Position numbers and translations under genes: made by a program. From contig NZ_CADFDB010000005.1 in assembly GCF_902832845.1 (NCBI RefSeq), forward strand, positions 124,001-188,000: a stretch of DNA of 64,000 nucleotides, written 5' to 3'. Shown piece after piece: positions 9,595-18,071 of this stretch (position 1 is the first letter of the stretch; each line of letters starts with the position of its first letter). The notes under the pieces are model-generated. The model had not been told where the DNA came from, did not search any database, and saw only the letters and a list, made by a program, of their open reading frames with translations. This DNA comes from Burkholderia metallica (GTDB taxonomy: Bacteria > Pseudomonadota > Gammaproteobacteria > Burkholderiales > Burkholderiaceae).

Positions 9595-10797
9595 ATGTTC
9601 CCTGAACGTATTTTCTCCGGCATGCGACCCACCGGGTCGCTGCACCTCGGCCACTACCACGGCGTGCTGAAAAACTGGGTGAAGCTGCAGTCCGAGTACC
9701 CGTGCTTCTTCTGCGTCGTCGACTGGCATGCGCTGACGACGCACTACGAGACGCCCGAGGTGATCGAGAAGAACGTGTGGGACGTGCTGATCGACTGGCT
9801 CGCATCCGGCATCGATCCGGCGCAGGCCACGCTGTTCATCCAGAGCAAGGTGCCCGAGCACGCCGAGCTCGCGCTGCTGCTCGGCATGAGCACGCCGCTC
9901 GGCTGGCTCGAACGCGTGCCGACCTACAAGGAGCAGATGGAGAAGCTGAAGGACAAGGATCTGTCGACCTACGGCTTCCTCGGCTACCCGGTGCTGATGG
10001 CCGCCGACATCCTGCTGTATCGCGGCTCTCTCGTGCCGGTCGGTGAAGACCAGGTGCCGCACGTCGAGATGACGCGTGAAATCGCGCGCCGCTTCAACTA
10101 CCTGTACGGCCGCGAGCCGGGCTTCGAGGAGAAGGCGCTCGACGCCGCGAAGAAGCTCGGCGGCAAGCGCGCGAAGCTCTATCACGAGCTGCGCAACGCG
10201 TATCAGCAGGAGGGCGACGACGAGGCGCTCGAACAGGCGCGCGCGATGCTGCAGGAATCGCAGAGCCTGTCGATGAGCGACCGCGAGCGCCTGTTCGGCT
10301 ATCTCGAAGGCGCGCGCAAGATCATCCTGGTCGAGCCGCAGGCGCTGCTGACCGAAGCATCGCGGATGCCGGGCCTCGACGGGCAGAAGATGTCCAAGTC
10401 GTACGGCAACACGATCGGCCTGCGCGAAGACGCAGAGACGATCACGAAGAAGGTCCGCACGATGCCGACCGATCCGGCGCGCGTGCGCCGCACCGATCCG
10501 GGCGACCCCGACAAGTGCCCGGTGTGGCAGCTTCACCAGGTCTATACGGACGAAGCGACGCACGACTGGGTGCAGAAGGGCTGCCGCTCGGCGGGCATCG
10601 GCTGCCTCGACTGCAAGCAGCCGGTCGTCGAAGGCATCCTGCGCGAACAGCAGCCGATGCTCGAGCGCGCGCAGAAGTACATGGACGATCCGTCGCTGCT
10701 GCGCGCGATCGTCGCGGACGGCTGCGACAAGGCGCGTAAGTACGCGACCGAAACGATGCGCGACGTGCGCGACGCGATGGGCCTGTCGTACAACTGA
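9595..10797 (+). CDS. trpS: Tryptophanyl-tRNA synthetase with Fe-S-type Cys motif
   Basis: A class Ic aminoacyl-tRNA synthetase that charges tRNA-Trp. The HIGH-type motif is HLGH near residue 19-22, and KMSKS is at 265-269. At 400 residues it is longer than the 334-residue E. coli enzyme. The extra middle and C-terminal sequence includes four cysteines at 308, 330, 337 and 340, a CX21CX6CX2C pattern very like the CX22CX6CX2C [4Fe-4S] site of Thermotoga maritima TrpRS. The start is the ATG at 9595, eight bases after the M50 gene; the same frame is open far upstream but only in antifamily sequence. Confidence 0.96.
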   Translation: MFPERIFSGMRPTGSLHLGHYHGVLKNWVKLQSEYPCFFCVVDWHALTTHYETPEVIEKNVWDVLIDWLASGIDPAQATLFIQSKVPEHAELALLLGMSTPLGWLERVPTYKEQMEKLKDKDLSTYGFLGYPVLMAADILLYRGSLVPVGEDQVPHVEMTREIARRFNYLYGREPGFEEKALDAAKKLGGKRAKLYHELRNAYQQEGDDEALEQARAMLQESQSLSMSDRERLFGYLEGARKIILVEPQALLTEASRMPGLDGQKMSKSYGNTIGLREDAETITKKVRTMPTDPARVRRTDPGDPDKCPVWQLHQVYTDEATHDWVQKGCRSAGIGCLDCKQPVVEGILREQQPMLERAQKYMDDPSLLRAIVADGCDKARKYATETMRDVRDAMGLSYN

Positions 10798-10805
10798 GCG
10801 ACCGC

Positions 10806-11408
10806 ATGCGCGCATCCGTCATTGCCGCCGCGGGCGGCCACGTCGCCCAGGCCGAGCCGTCCCGCTGGGTCGCGCAATGGTCGCGGCTCGTGCCGGCCGG
10901 CGGCGCGGTGCTGGACGTCGCCGCGGGCGGCGGTCGCCATGCGCGCTGGTTTGCGTCGCACGGGCATCCGGTCGTCGCGCTCGACCGCGATCCGGCCGCG
11001 CTGGCCGCATTGCGCGCGATCGCCGGTGTCGACGCGCGCGACGCCGATCTCGAAGGCGCCCCGTGGCCGTTGCCGGTCGGCGAGCGGTTTTCGGCGGTGA
11101 TCGTCACGCATTACCTGCATCGCCCGCTCTGGCCCCATCTGCTCGATGCGGTGGCGCCGGGTGGCGTGCTCATCTACGAAACTTTCGCGCAAGGAAACGA
11201 AACGGTCGGGAAACCGTCCAACCCCGCGTTCCTGCTCGCCCCGGGCGAGCTGCTGGACGCCGTGCACGGCCGCCTGCGGGTGGTCGCCTACGAAGACGGG
11301 TTCGTCGCCGCGCCGCGCGAGGCGTTCGTCCAGCGTCTCTGCGCGGTGCGCGAGGGCGCGACCCCGAAGGCGGGGGCGGGAATTCCACGTTACGAACTGC
11401 CCGGCTAA
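10806..11408 (+). CDS. Class I SAM-dependent methyltransferase
   Basis: A 200-residue Rossmann-fold methyltransferase with motif I VLDVAAGGGRHA at about residues 37-48 and the acidic ribose-binding residue in VALDRD. It is short, with no extra domain, and resembles the TehB/UbiE-like group of unassigned methyltransferases. The substrate is unknown. It begins eight bases after trpS and is probably cotranscribed. Confidence 0.85.
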   Translation: MRASVIAAAGGHVAQAEPSRWVAQWSRLVPAGGAVLDVAAGGGRHARWFASHGHPVVALDRDPAALAALRAIAGVDARDADLEGAPWPLPVGERFSAVIVTHYLHRPLWPHLLDAVAPGGVLIYETFAQGNETVGKPSNPAFLLAPGELLDAVHGRLRVVAYEDGFVAAPREAFVQRLCAVREGATPKAGAGIPRYELPG

Positions 11409-11419
11409 TCCGCTACAAT
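11390..11419 (+). promoter_or_regulatory. Candidate promoter of dapA-bamC-MBL operon
   Basis: TTACGA (11390-11395) and TACAAT (11414-11419) are separated by 18 bp and lie about 40 bp upstream of dapA. The -10 is good and the -35 only moderate. It overlaps the end of the methyltransferase gene. Confidence 0.4.
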
Positions 11420-11456
11420 CTCAACGTTTACCGGTACACAATCTCAATCGCGTTTC

Positions 11457-12362
<906 letters not shown>

Positions 12363-12473
12363 TGCCGAGGCGGCCGCGTCCTGCGGCCGCCGGCTCGAAC
12401 CCTGATCAACCCGCACCGGCCGGCTCCGTCCGGCGCCGCTCCTGACGAGCGTTCTAGCAAGACGAAGGATTTC

Positions 12474-13619
12474 ATGAAACGTTTCGCCATTTCCTCTCGC
12501 GCCATCCAGATGTCGGTGGTGGCGCTGGCGCTGGGCGCGCTCGCCGGCTGCGATACGCTGAACGACTACCTGGCCCCTGACCGGGTCAACTACAAGAACA
12601 CCGGCTCGGCGCCGCCGCTCGCGGTGCCGAGCGACCTGAAGCCCGTGCCGACGACGCAGCAGTTCGTCGCGCCGCCGAGCAACGCCGGGCTCGGCACGCT
12701 GCCGCCGCGGGTCACGACGCAGGCCGGCAACGCGACCGACGGCATCCCGAGCGCGCAGGATCCGCTCGGCATGCACATCGAGCGCGACGGCGACCGCCGC
12801 TGGCTCGTCGTCGACGGCCGGACGCCCGAGCAGCTGTGGCCGATCCTGAAGGAGTTCTGGCAGGAGAACGGCTTCTCGCTGAAGACCGATGCGCCGTCGA
12901 CGGGCATCATGGCGACCGACTGGGCCGAAAACCGCGCGAACATTCCGGACGACTGGTTCCGCCGCACGATCGGCAAGGTCATCGATTTCGCGTACTCGTC
13001 GGGCACGCGCGACCGCTTCCGTACGCTCGTGAACCGCACGTCGGACGGCAACACCGACATCTCGATCACGCACAGCGCGATGGAGGAAATGATGGTCGGC
13101 CCGCAGGGCGGCACGTCGTCGCGCTGGGAAGAGCGTCCGCGCAATCCGGTGCTCGAAGCCGTGTTCCTGTCGAAGCTGATGCAGAAGTTCGGCCTGACCG
13201 ACGCGCAGGCGAAGCAGCTGCTGACCGATGCGCGTCCCGCGACGGCGCCGGCGCAGGTCAGCGACACGAGCAGCGGCGGGGCGACGCTCCAGCTGGCCGA
13301 GTCGTTCGACCGCGCATGGCTGCGCGTGGGCCTCGCGCTCGACCGCACCAACTTCACGGTCGACAATCGCGACCGCGAGAAGGGCATGTACACCGTGCGC
13401 TATGCGAACACGATGGAAGAGCTCAAGCGTGACGGCCTGTTCGGCAAGCTGTTCTACGGCGGCCCGTCGGCTGCGAAGCCGGGCAAGGAATTCCTGGTCA
13501 ACGTGCGCGCGCAGGGCAACGGCGGCACGCAGGTCGCGGTGGTCGGCGCGAACGGCCAGGTCGACAACTCGTCGGACGCGCAGCGCATCATTTCGCTGCT
13601 CCACGCGCAACTGAACTGA
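12474..13619 (+). CDS. bamC: Outer membrane assembly lipoprotein BamC
   Basis: BamC is a lipoprotein of the BAM complex, which inserts beta-barrel proteins into the outer membrane. The signal peptide ends in a lipobox (LGALAGC, Cys about residue 24). An unstructured Pro-rich stretch follows, then two NlpB-type domains with the segment DGRTPEQLWPILKEFW at about residues 113-128. The 381-residue length is slightly above E. coli BamC (344). It lies 111 bp after dapA. Confidence 0.92.
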   Translation: MKRFAISSRAIQMSVVALALGALAGCDTLNDYLAPDRVNYKNTGSAPPLAVPSDLKPVPTTQQFVAPPSNAGLGTLPPRVTTQAGNATDGIPSAQDPLGMHIERDGDRRWLVVDGRTPEQLWPILKEFWQENGFSLKTDAPSTGIMATDWAENRANIPDDWFRRTIGKVIDFAYSSGTRDRFRTLVNRTSDGNTDISITHSAMEEMMVGPQGGTSSRWEERPRNPVLEAVFLSKLMQKFGLTDAQAKQLLTDARPATAPAQVSDTSSGGATLQLAESFDRAWLRVGLALDRTNFTVDNRDREKGMYTVRYANTMEELKRDGLFGKLFYGGPSAAKPGKEFLVNVRAQGNGGTQVAVVGANGQVDNSSDAQRIISLLHAQLN

Positions 13620-13623
13620 GCGC

Positions 13624-14400
13624 GTGCGATACGCCAGCCTCGGAAGCGGCAGCGAAGGCAACGCGCTGGTCGTCGAGGCCTCGAGCGGCACGACGACCAC
13701 CCGCGTGCTGCTCGACTGCGGCTTTTCCGCCAAGGAGGTCGAGCGCCGGCTCGGCCGACTGAATCTCTGCATCGGCGATCTCGATGCGATCCTCGTCACT
13801 CACGAACACAGCGACCACGTCGGCAGTGCGCTGACGCTCGCCCGCCGCGCGTCGCTGCCGCTCTACATGAGCTGGGGTACCGCGCGCGCGGTCGGCGCGG
13901 ACGAGGCCGACGTCGATCTCCACGTGCTGTGGGGCGACGAGACGGTCGCGATACGCGATCTGGCCGTCATGCCCTATACGGTGCCGCACGATGCGCGCGA
14001 ACCGCTTCAGTTCGTCTTTATGGACGGCGCCAGCCGGCTCGGCGTGCTGACGGACGTCGGAATGGCCACGCCGCACATCACGGCCGTCCTGAGCGGCTGT
14101 GACGCGCTGGTGCTCGAATCCAACCACGATACCGCGATGCTGGCCGGGAGCCGCTATCCGCAGTCGCTGAAGGCGCGCATCGGCGGCAACCACGGCCACC
14201 TGAGCAACGACGCGGCGGCGGACATCCTCGCGTCGCTCGAACGCAGCCGGCTCCGGCACCTCGTCGCCGCGCACCTGAGCCAGCAGAACAACCTGCCGGA
14301 ACTGGTCCGCCAGGCGCTTGGCGGCGTGCTGGGGACGAACGGGGAGGACGTGATCGTCGCCACGCAGGACGCGGGCTTCGACTGGCTGGCGCTCGGATGA
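13624..14400 (+). CDS. MBL-fold metallo-hydrolase (YycJ/WalJ-like)
   Basis: A 258-residue metallo-beta-lactamase-fold protein with the HxHxDH motif (HEHSDH at about residues 60-65), SNHD in the second half and AHLSQQNN near the end. This pattern fits the YycJ/WalJ-like group of predicted phosphodiesterases/nucleases. Translation starts at a GTG four bases after the bamC stop, so it is probably coupled to bamC. No substrate can be assigned. Confidence 0.87.
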   Translation: MRYASLGSGSEGNALVVEASSGTTTTRVLLDCGFSAKEVERRLGRLNLCIGDLDAILVTHEHSDHVGSALTLARRASLPLYMSWGTARAVGADEADVDLHVLWGDETVAIRDLAVMPYTVPHDAREPLQFVFMDGASRLGVLTDVGMATPHITAVLSGCDALVLESNHDTAMLAGSRYPQSLKARIGGNHGHLSNDAAADILASLERSRLRHLVAAHLSQQNNLPELVRQALGGVLGTNGEDVIVATQDAGFDWLALG

Positions 14401-14466
14401 GCGGGGCCGGGCCGCGGCGGCGGCCCCGTGTGCCTGCCGGGTGGCGGGCGCGGAAGCGACAGGCGT

Positions 14467-14498
14467 AAAAAAACCGGCCCTCGGGCCGGTTTTTTTTC
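14467..14498. terminator. Bidirectional intrinsic terminator
   Basis: An A run, ACCGGCCC, a short loop, GGGCCGGT and a T run form a near-perfect hairpin between the converging MBL hydrolase and small lipoprotein genes. It can terminate transcription from both sides. Confidence 0.92.
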
Positions 14499-14513
14499 AG
14501 CTGACGCTGAGGC

Positions 14514-14777
14514 TTACTGGCTTGCGCCCGAAGCCGGAGCAGCCGTCGCTGCCGAAGCAGCCGACGCCACTGCAGCAGCAGCGTCGCTCGCAGCAGCCGT
14601 TGCCGACGAAGCAGCAGCCGAAGCGTCGCTCGCAGCACCAGCAACTGCCGAAGCAGCCGACGAAGCAGCAGCAGCCGCGTCGCTTGCAGCCGACGAAGCA
14701 GCTTGATCAGCGCTCTTGTTGCAAGCAGCCAGTGCAACAGCAGCCAACAGGGAAGCTACGAGGAGGGATTTCTTCAT
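14514..14777 (-). CDS. Small Ala/Ser-rich lipoprotein
   Basis: An 87-residue product with a signal peptide ending in the lipobox VALAAC, followed by KSADQ and then almost only Ala, Ser, Asp and Val arranged as irregular SSAASDAAAA-like units. Such short repetitive, helix-prone lipoproteins resemble in style the small murein-lipoprotein or entericidin-like proteins, but no function is assigned. ATG 14777 is preferred over GTG 14783 because AAGGA lies seven bases before it. A long (about 130-nt) leader from the candidate promoter at 14910 is predicted. Confidence 0.75.
   Translation of the reverse strand: MKKSLLVASLLAAVALAACNKSADQAASSAASDAAAAASSAASAVAGAASDASAAASSATAAASDAAAAVASAASAATAAPASGASQ
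14525..14705. repeat. Imperfect tandem repeats inside Ala-rich lipoprotein gene
   Basis: The coding region is built from diverged copies of a GCAGCAGCC-GAAGCGTCGCTCGCAGC-type unit, at the DNA level multiples of three. The repeats keep the reading frame, so copy number could vary without frameshift. Confidence 0.55.
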
Positions 14778-14909
14778 GATCACGTCCTTTTATGGTTAAA
14801 GGTAAGCAACAGCGCGAAACAATACCGGTAATGTGCTCCAACACCGACCTGGGCCGCTGGTGGAGATGCACTTCTTAGAGCGTGAATCTTCCCTACGGCT
14901 TGGGCGGAA

Positions 14910-14938
14910 ATTATATGCACTTTCCTATCGACCGTCGA
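14910..14938 (-). promoter_or_regulatory. Candidate promoter of small lipoprotein
   Basis: On the minus strand, TCGACG (14933-14938) and a perfect TATAAT (14910-14915) are separated by 17 bp. The -35 is weak. The start site would be about 125 bp upstream of the lipoprotein ATG. Confidence 0.45.
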
Positions 14939-15009
14939 CAAATGCGGGGTCAATACGTTGTCTTTCCCATACAGAATTTGATCCGTACGGGCATACGGGG
15001 CGACTCACA

Positions 15010-16230
15010 CTAATTCCGGTTTCCGACCCGTATCCAGCCCGCACAATACCACTCGTGCAACAAGGCTGTCATCGAGGGAACCCGGGATAGTGTTACAAAC
15101 CGTTTCGCCTCCATCTGGCGTTGATTGGCCAGTTCGGGCAGCCATTCGCCGGCCTGCTCGAGCGGTCCTTCTTCGCCATTAATGAAGTACGATCGCGCGT
15201 TATACATCAATGCGGCCCTTCTGTCGAGACACACGCCACGGCGCGACGCTTGCGTGACGAACGCGGCCTCGGACAGCGGGCGCGCCGGCGGGTCGAAAAC
15301 GACGTTCGACTTCGGCTCGCTCAGGTAGCAGCCGAGGAACTCGGTGACCTCCCGCTTGCGCCAGCGGATCGCGTCGACGATCTCGGCAACGCGCTCGACC
15401 ATCGCCGGAGGCAGTTGCGCGGGGGTATCGACGGCCGGCTGCTTCGGGTCGCGGTAGAGGTCGTCGCCGCCCCCGTCGCGCAGGCCGCCGCGCTCCGCGA
15501 GATAGTACAGGAACTGGGCGCCCAGCTCGCCGGCGGACGGGGCCCGGAAGCCGATCGAGCAGGTCATGCATTCGCCTTCGGCAACGCCGTCGTGCGCAAT
15601 GTGCGGCGGCAGGTACAGCATGTCGCCGGGCTCCAGCACCCATTCTTCGCTCGGCTCGAAGTGCTCGAGGATCTTCAGCGGCACGTCCGGCTGAAGCGAC
15701 AGATCCTTCTGCGCACCGATGCGCCAGCGGCGCCGGCCTTCGACCTGCAGCAGGAATACGTCATACGAATCGAAATGCGGGCCGACGCCGCCGCCGTCCG
15801 TCGCATACGAGATCATCAGGTCGTCCAGGCGCGCATCCGGGATGAAGCGGAAGCGGTCGAGCAGCGCGCGCGCCGCGTCGACGTGCAGGTCGAGGCCCTG
15901 CACGAGCAGGGTCCAGGACTTGCGCGTGACGGCCGGCAGCGAGCCGGGTTCGAACGGGCCGTGGGCCAGTTGCCACTTGTTACGAAAATGGGTGATGAGT
16001 CGCGATTCGGCGTCATAGTCCGCCGCGAGCTCGAACAGTGCGTCGCGCGAGACCGGCGACGCGATGCCGGGAATGGCCTGGCGGATCAGCAACGGCTTCT
16101 TCTGCCAGTAGCCGCGCATGAATTGCGCCGGTGTAAGACCGCCGAGCAGCGGTGTGGGAAGATCGGAAGGCGGCGCGCCGAGCGGGGCGGCAGCGACGTC
16201 CCGCGGTTCGGCTTGAGACCGGTTGCGCAT
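15010..16230 (-). CDS. Cupin/JmjC ribosomal oxygenase (RoxA/YcfD-like)
   Basis: A 406-residue 2-oxoglutarate/Fe(II) oxygenase of the family that hydroxylates an arginine of ribosomal protein L16 in E. coli (YcfD/RoxA). The first part of the iron site is HFD in GPHFDSYDVFLLQ (about residues 148-160), the second His is in LPPHIAHDG, and a winged-helix C-terminal region follows. The GLTPAQFMRGYWQKKPLLIR opening is typical. The ATG at 16230 is chosen; an upstream start at 16275 would overlap the divergent slyD start. No good ribosome-binding site precedes either. Confidence 0.9.
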   Translation of the reverse strand: MRNRSQAEPRDVAAAPLGAPPSDLPTPLLGGLTPAQFMRGYWQKKPLLIRQAIPGIASPVSRDALFELAADYDAESRLITHFRNKWQLAHGPFEPGSLPAVTRKSWTLLVQGLDLHVDAARALLDRFRFIPDARLDDLMISYATDGGGVGPHFDSYDVFLLQVEGRRRWRIGAQKDLSLQPDVPLKILEHFEPSEEWVLEPGDMLYLPPHIAHDGVAEGECMTCSIGFRAPSAGELGAQFLYYLAERGGLRDGGGDDLYRDPKQPAVDTPAQLPPAMVERVAEIVDAIRWRKREVTEFLGCYLSEPKSNVVFDPPARPLSEAAFVTQASRRGVCLDRRAALMYNARSYFINGEEGPLEQAGEWLPELANQRQMEAKRFVTLSRVPSMTALLHEWYCAGWIRVGNRN

Positions 16231-16232
16231 CG

Positions 16233-16238
16233 TATAAT
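16233..16238 (+). promoter_or_regulatory. -10 box of slyD-like gene
   Basis: A perfect TATAAT lies 25 bp before the slyD ATG, giving a leader of only about 18 nt. No consensus -35 stands at 16-18 bp spacing. The element sits within the 32 bp separating the two divergent start codons. Confidence 0.55.
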
Positions 16239-16262
16239 GAGATTTGTATTTGGGAGAATTGG

Positions 16263-16811
16263 ATGAAAATCGCAAAAAACACCGTCGTGTCCGTCACTTA
16301 CAAGCTGTCGGATGCACAGGGCAACCTGATCGAGGAAAGCGACGAGCCGATGGTCTATCTGCACGGCGGCTATGATGGCACGTTCCCCAAGATCGAGGAA
16401 CAGCTCGACGGCCATGAGCCGGGCTACGAGGCGCAGGTCCAGCTCGAGCCGCAGGACGCGTTCGGCGACTACGACCCCGAACTCGTGAAGATCGAGCCGC
16501 GCGATCGTTTTCCCGAGCCGCTCGAAGTGGGCATGCAGTTCGAAGGCACGCCGGAAGACGGCGACGAGGAAGTCGACTCGCTGATCTACACGGTCACCGA
16601 CGTCGCGGAAGACAAGGTCGTGCTCGACGGCAACCACCCGCTGGCAGGCATGGCGCTGCGTTTCGCGCTCACCGTGAAGGACGTTCGCGAAGCGACCGAA
16701 GACGAAATCGAGCATGAGCACGCGCATGGCGCGGAAGGGCTCGAAATCGTCGACGAAGACGAGGACGAGGACGAAAACGGCGACGCGCCGTCACGGCGCA
16801 CCCTGCACTGA
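16263..16811 (+). CDS. slyD: FKBP-type peptidyl-prolyl isomerase, SlyD-like
   Basis: A 182-residue SlyD-type peptidyl-prolyl cis-trans isomerase and chaperone, with the FKBP domain split by an insert-in-flap (IF) domain in the middle. SlyD also binds nickel through a His-rich tail in enterobacteria. Here the tail instead has EHEHAHG and a run of Asp/Glu residues, so metal binding would be weaker or different. The start at 16263 follows GGGAGA. The 3' end overlaps the convergent metallophosphatase gene by 21 bp. Confidence 0.9.
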   Translation: MKIAKNTVVSVTYKLSDAQGNLIEESDEPMVYLHGGYDGTFPKIEEQLDGHEPGYEAQVQLEPQDAFGDYDPELVKIEPRDRFPEPLEVGMQFEGTPEDGDEEVDSLIYTVTDVAEDKVVLDGNHPLAGMALRFALTVKDVREATEDEIEHEHAHGAEGLEIVDEDEDEDENGDAPSRRTLH

Positions 16812-18071
16812 GCTCGCAGGCAGGCCGGGTGTCGGCCCCGACGCAGGGGCCGGCGCAGGCCATGACGCGCCGCCTGGGGCGGCGCCGTCGCCCTGCAATG
16901 GCGGCGCGACCGACGACGAGTCGGGCAGCGCCGGCAACGCGGGGATTTCCGGCATCTGCGGCAGCGGCACGTCGTCGCGCGGCACGAGCGGCAGTGCGGG
17001 CGGCACGGGCAGATTCTTCGGTACGTCCTGCAGGCTCACGTTGAAGATCGTCTGCCGTGCCGGCGACACACTCACCTTGACCCACTGATTCGTCGGATGG
17101 CGCGGTCCGATCGCGACGCGCGTCACGTTACCGACCAGTTCACCGTCGTCTGTCCGCAGCGGGCGGTCGATCAGAAAACCGCTCGCCAGCGGTTCGCCGC
17201 TCGCGTGCATCACCAGGATCGGGCCGCGGAACGTCGCCGCCGCCTTCACCAGCGTTCGTTTCAACTCACGAAAGCCGTCGCGCACGCGCGGCCGGTTGAA
17301 ACGCAGCCATGCGAAGCGCTCCGCGCGCTCATAGCGTTCGAACTGCGGATCGCCTTCGAACACCACCACCATCGCGCGTGCGTCGCGCCGCTTCGCATAT
17401 TCGGCCGCATGGTCGATCCAGAAGCCGTTCGCGATGATGCGGTCCTCGAATTCGCCGTTGCGGCCGCCGGCCGTCAGGTAATGGTTGTTCGGCGCGGGCG
17501 CGTTGAGCGCGACGAAGACGATGTCGTCGCGCATCCAGCGGGCGTTTTCCCGATATGGCCGAAAGCGTGCGACTTCGCTTTCCCGCGTGATCTGCAGTGC
17601 GCCGGGCGAGGGCGATGCCGCATCGGCGAGCAGCGTCTGCCGCAGGAAGTCGAGCCGCTCGACCGGATCGTAGCCGCCGCCCGCCGCGGTGTTGCACGTG
17701 ACCCAGTCGTCGTGACCGGGAACGAATACGAGCGGGACGCGAGTCGCATCCAGGATCGCGCCGCGCTGCGAATACAGCGCATCGCGGCAGGCTTCCTTCG
17801 ACCCCTTCAGGTCGCCCGCATAGACGACGAACGCGAGGTTGCGCTCGCGCGCGATCGCGTCGAGCAGCCGCTGCGCGGCCGGTTCGTCGCCAGGGGCGTT
17901 GATCACACCCGACACGACCGCGAACGAGTAGGGCGCGCTGTTGCGCTTCGGCGGCGCGGCCACCGCGGCGGCTTGCGCGAACGCAAGCACGGCCGCGACG
18001 AGCGCGGCCGCGGTACGCACCGGCAGGCCGCGCGGGATGCGCAGGATGCGCTTACGCGTGCCCGTCGGCAT
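16791..18071 (-). CDS. Secreted metallophosphoesterase-like protein
   Basis: A 426-residue protein with a basic N-terminus and hydrophobic signal segment ([20 protein letters not shown]), probably exported. The middle holds calcineurin-like phosphoesterase features: YAGDLKGS near residue 80 and VPGHDDW near 118, followed by an Asn-bearing segment. The C-terminal third is Pro-rich and probably disordered. The substrate is unknown. The start lies inside the end of mutS (20-bp overlap), so it is probably translated from the mutS transcript. Confidence 0.78.
   Translation of the reverse strand: MPTGTRKRILRIPRGLPVRTAAALVAAVLAFAQAAAVAAPPKRNSAPYSFAVVSGVINAPGDEPAAQRLLDAIARERNLAFVVYAGDLKGSKEACRDALYSQRGAILDATRVPLVFVPGHDDWVTCNTAAGGGYDPVERLDFLRQTLLADAASPSPGALQITRESEVARFRPYRENARWMRDDIVFVALNAPAPNNHYLTAGGRNGEFEDRIIANGFWIDHAAEYAKRRDARAMVVVFEGDPQFERYERAERFAWLRFNRPRVRDGFRELKRTLVKAAATFRGPILVMHASGEPLASGFLIDRPLRTDDGELVGNVTRVAIGPRHPTNQWVKVSVSPARQTIFNVSLQDVPKNLPVPPALPLVPRDDVPLPQMPEIPALPALPDSSSVAPPLQGDGAAPGGASWPAPAPASGPTPGLPASSVQGAP

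Noticed and set aside
14525-14705. The short regular DNA repeats as a possible CRISPR array
   Set aside because: The repeats are directly adjacent and diverged, have no spacers, and encode the Ala/Ser-rich lipoprotein in frame.
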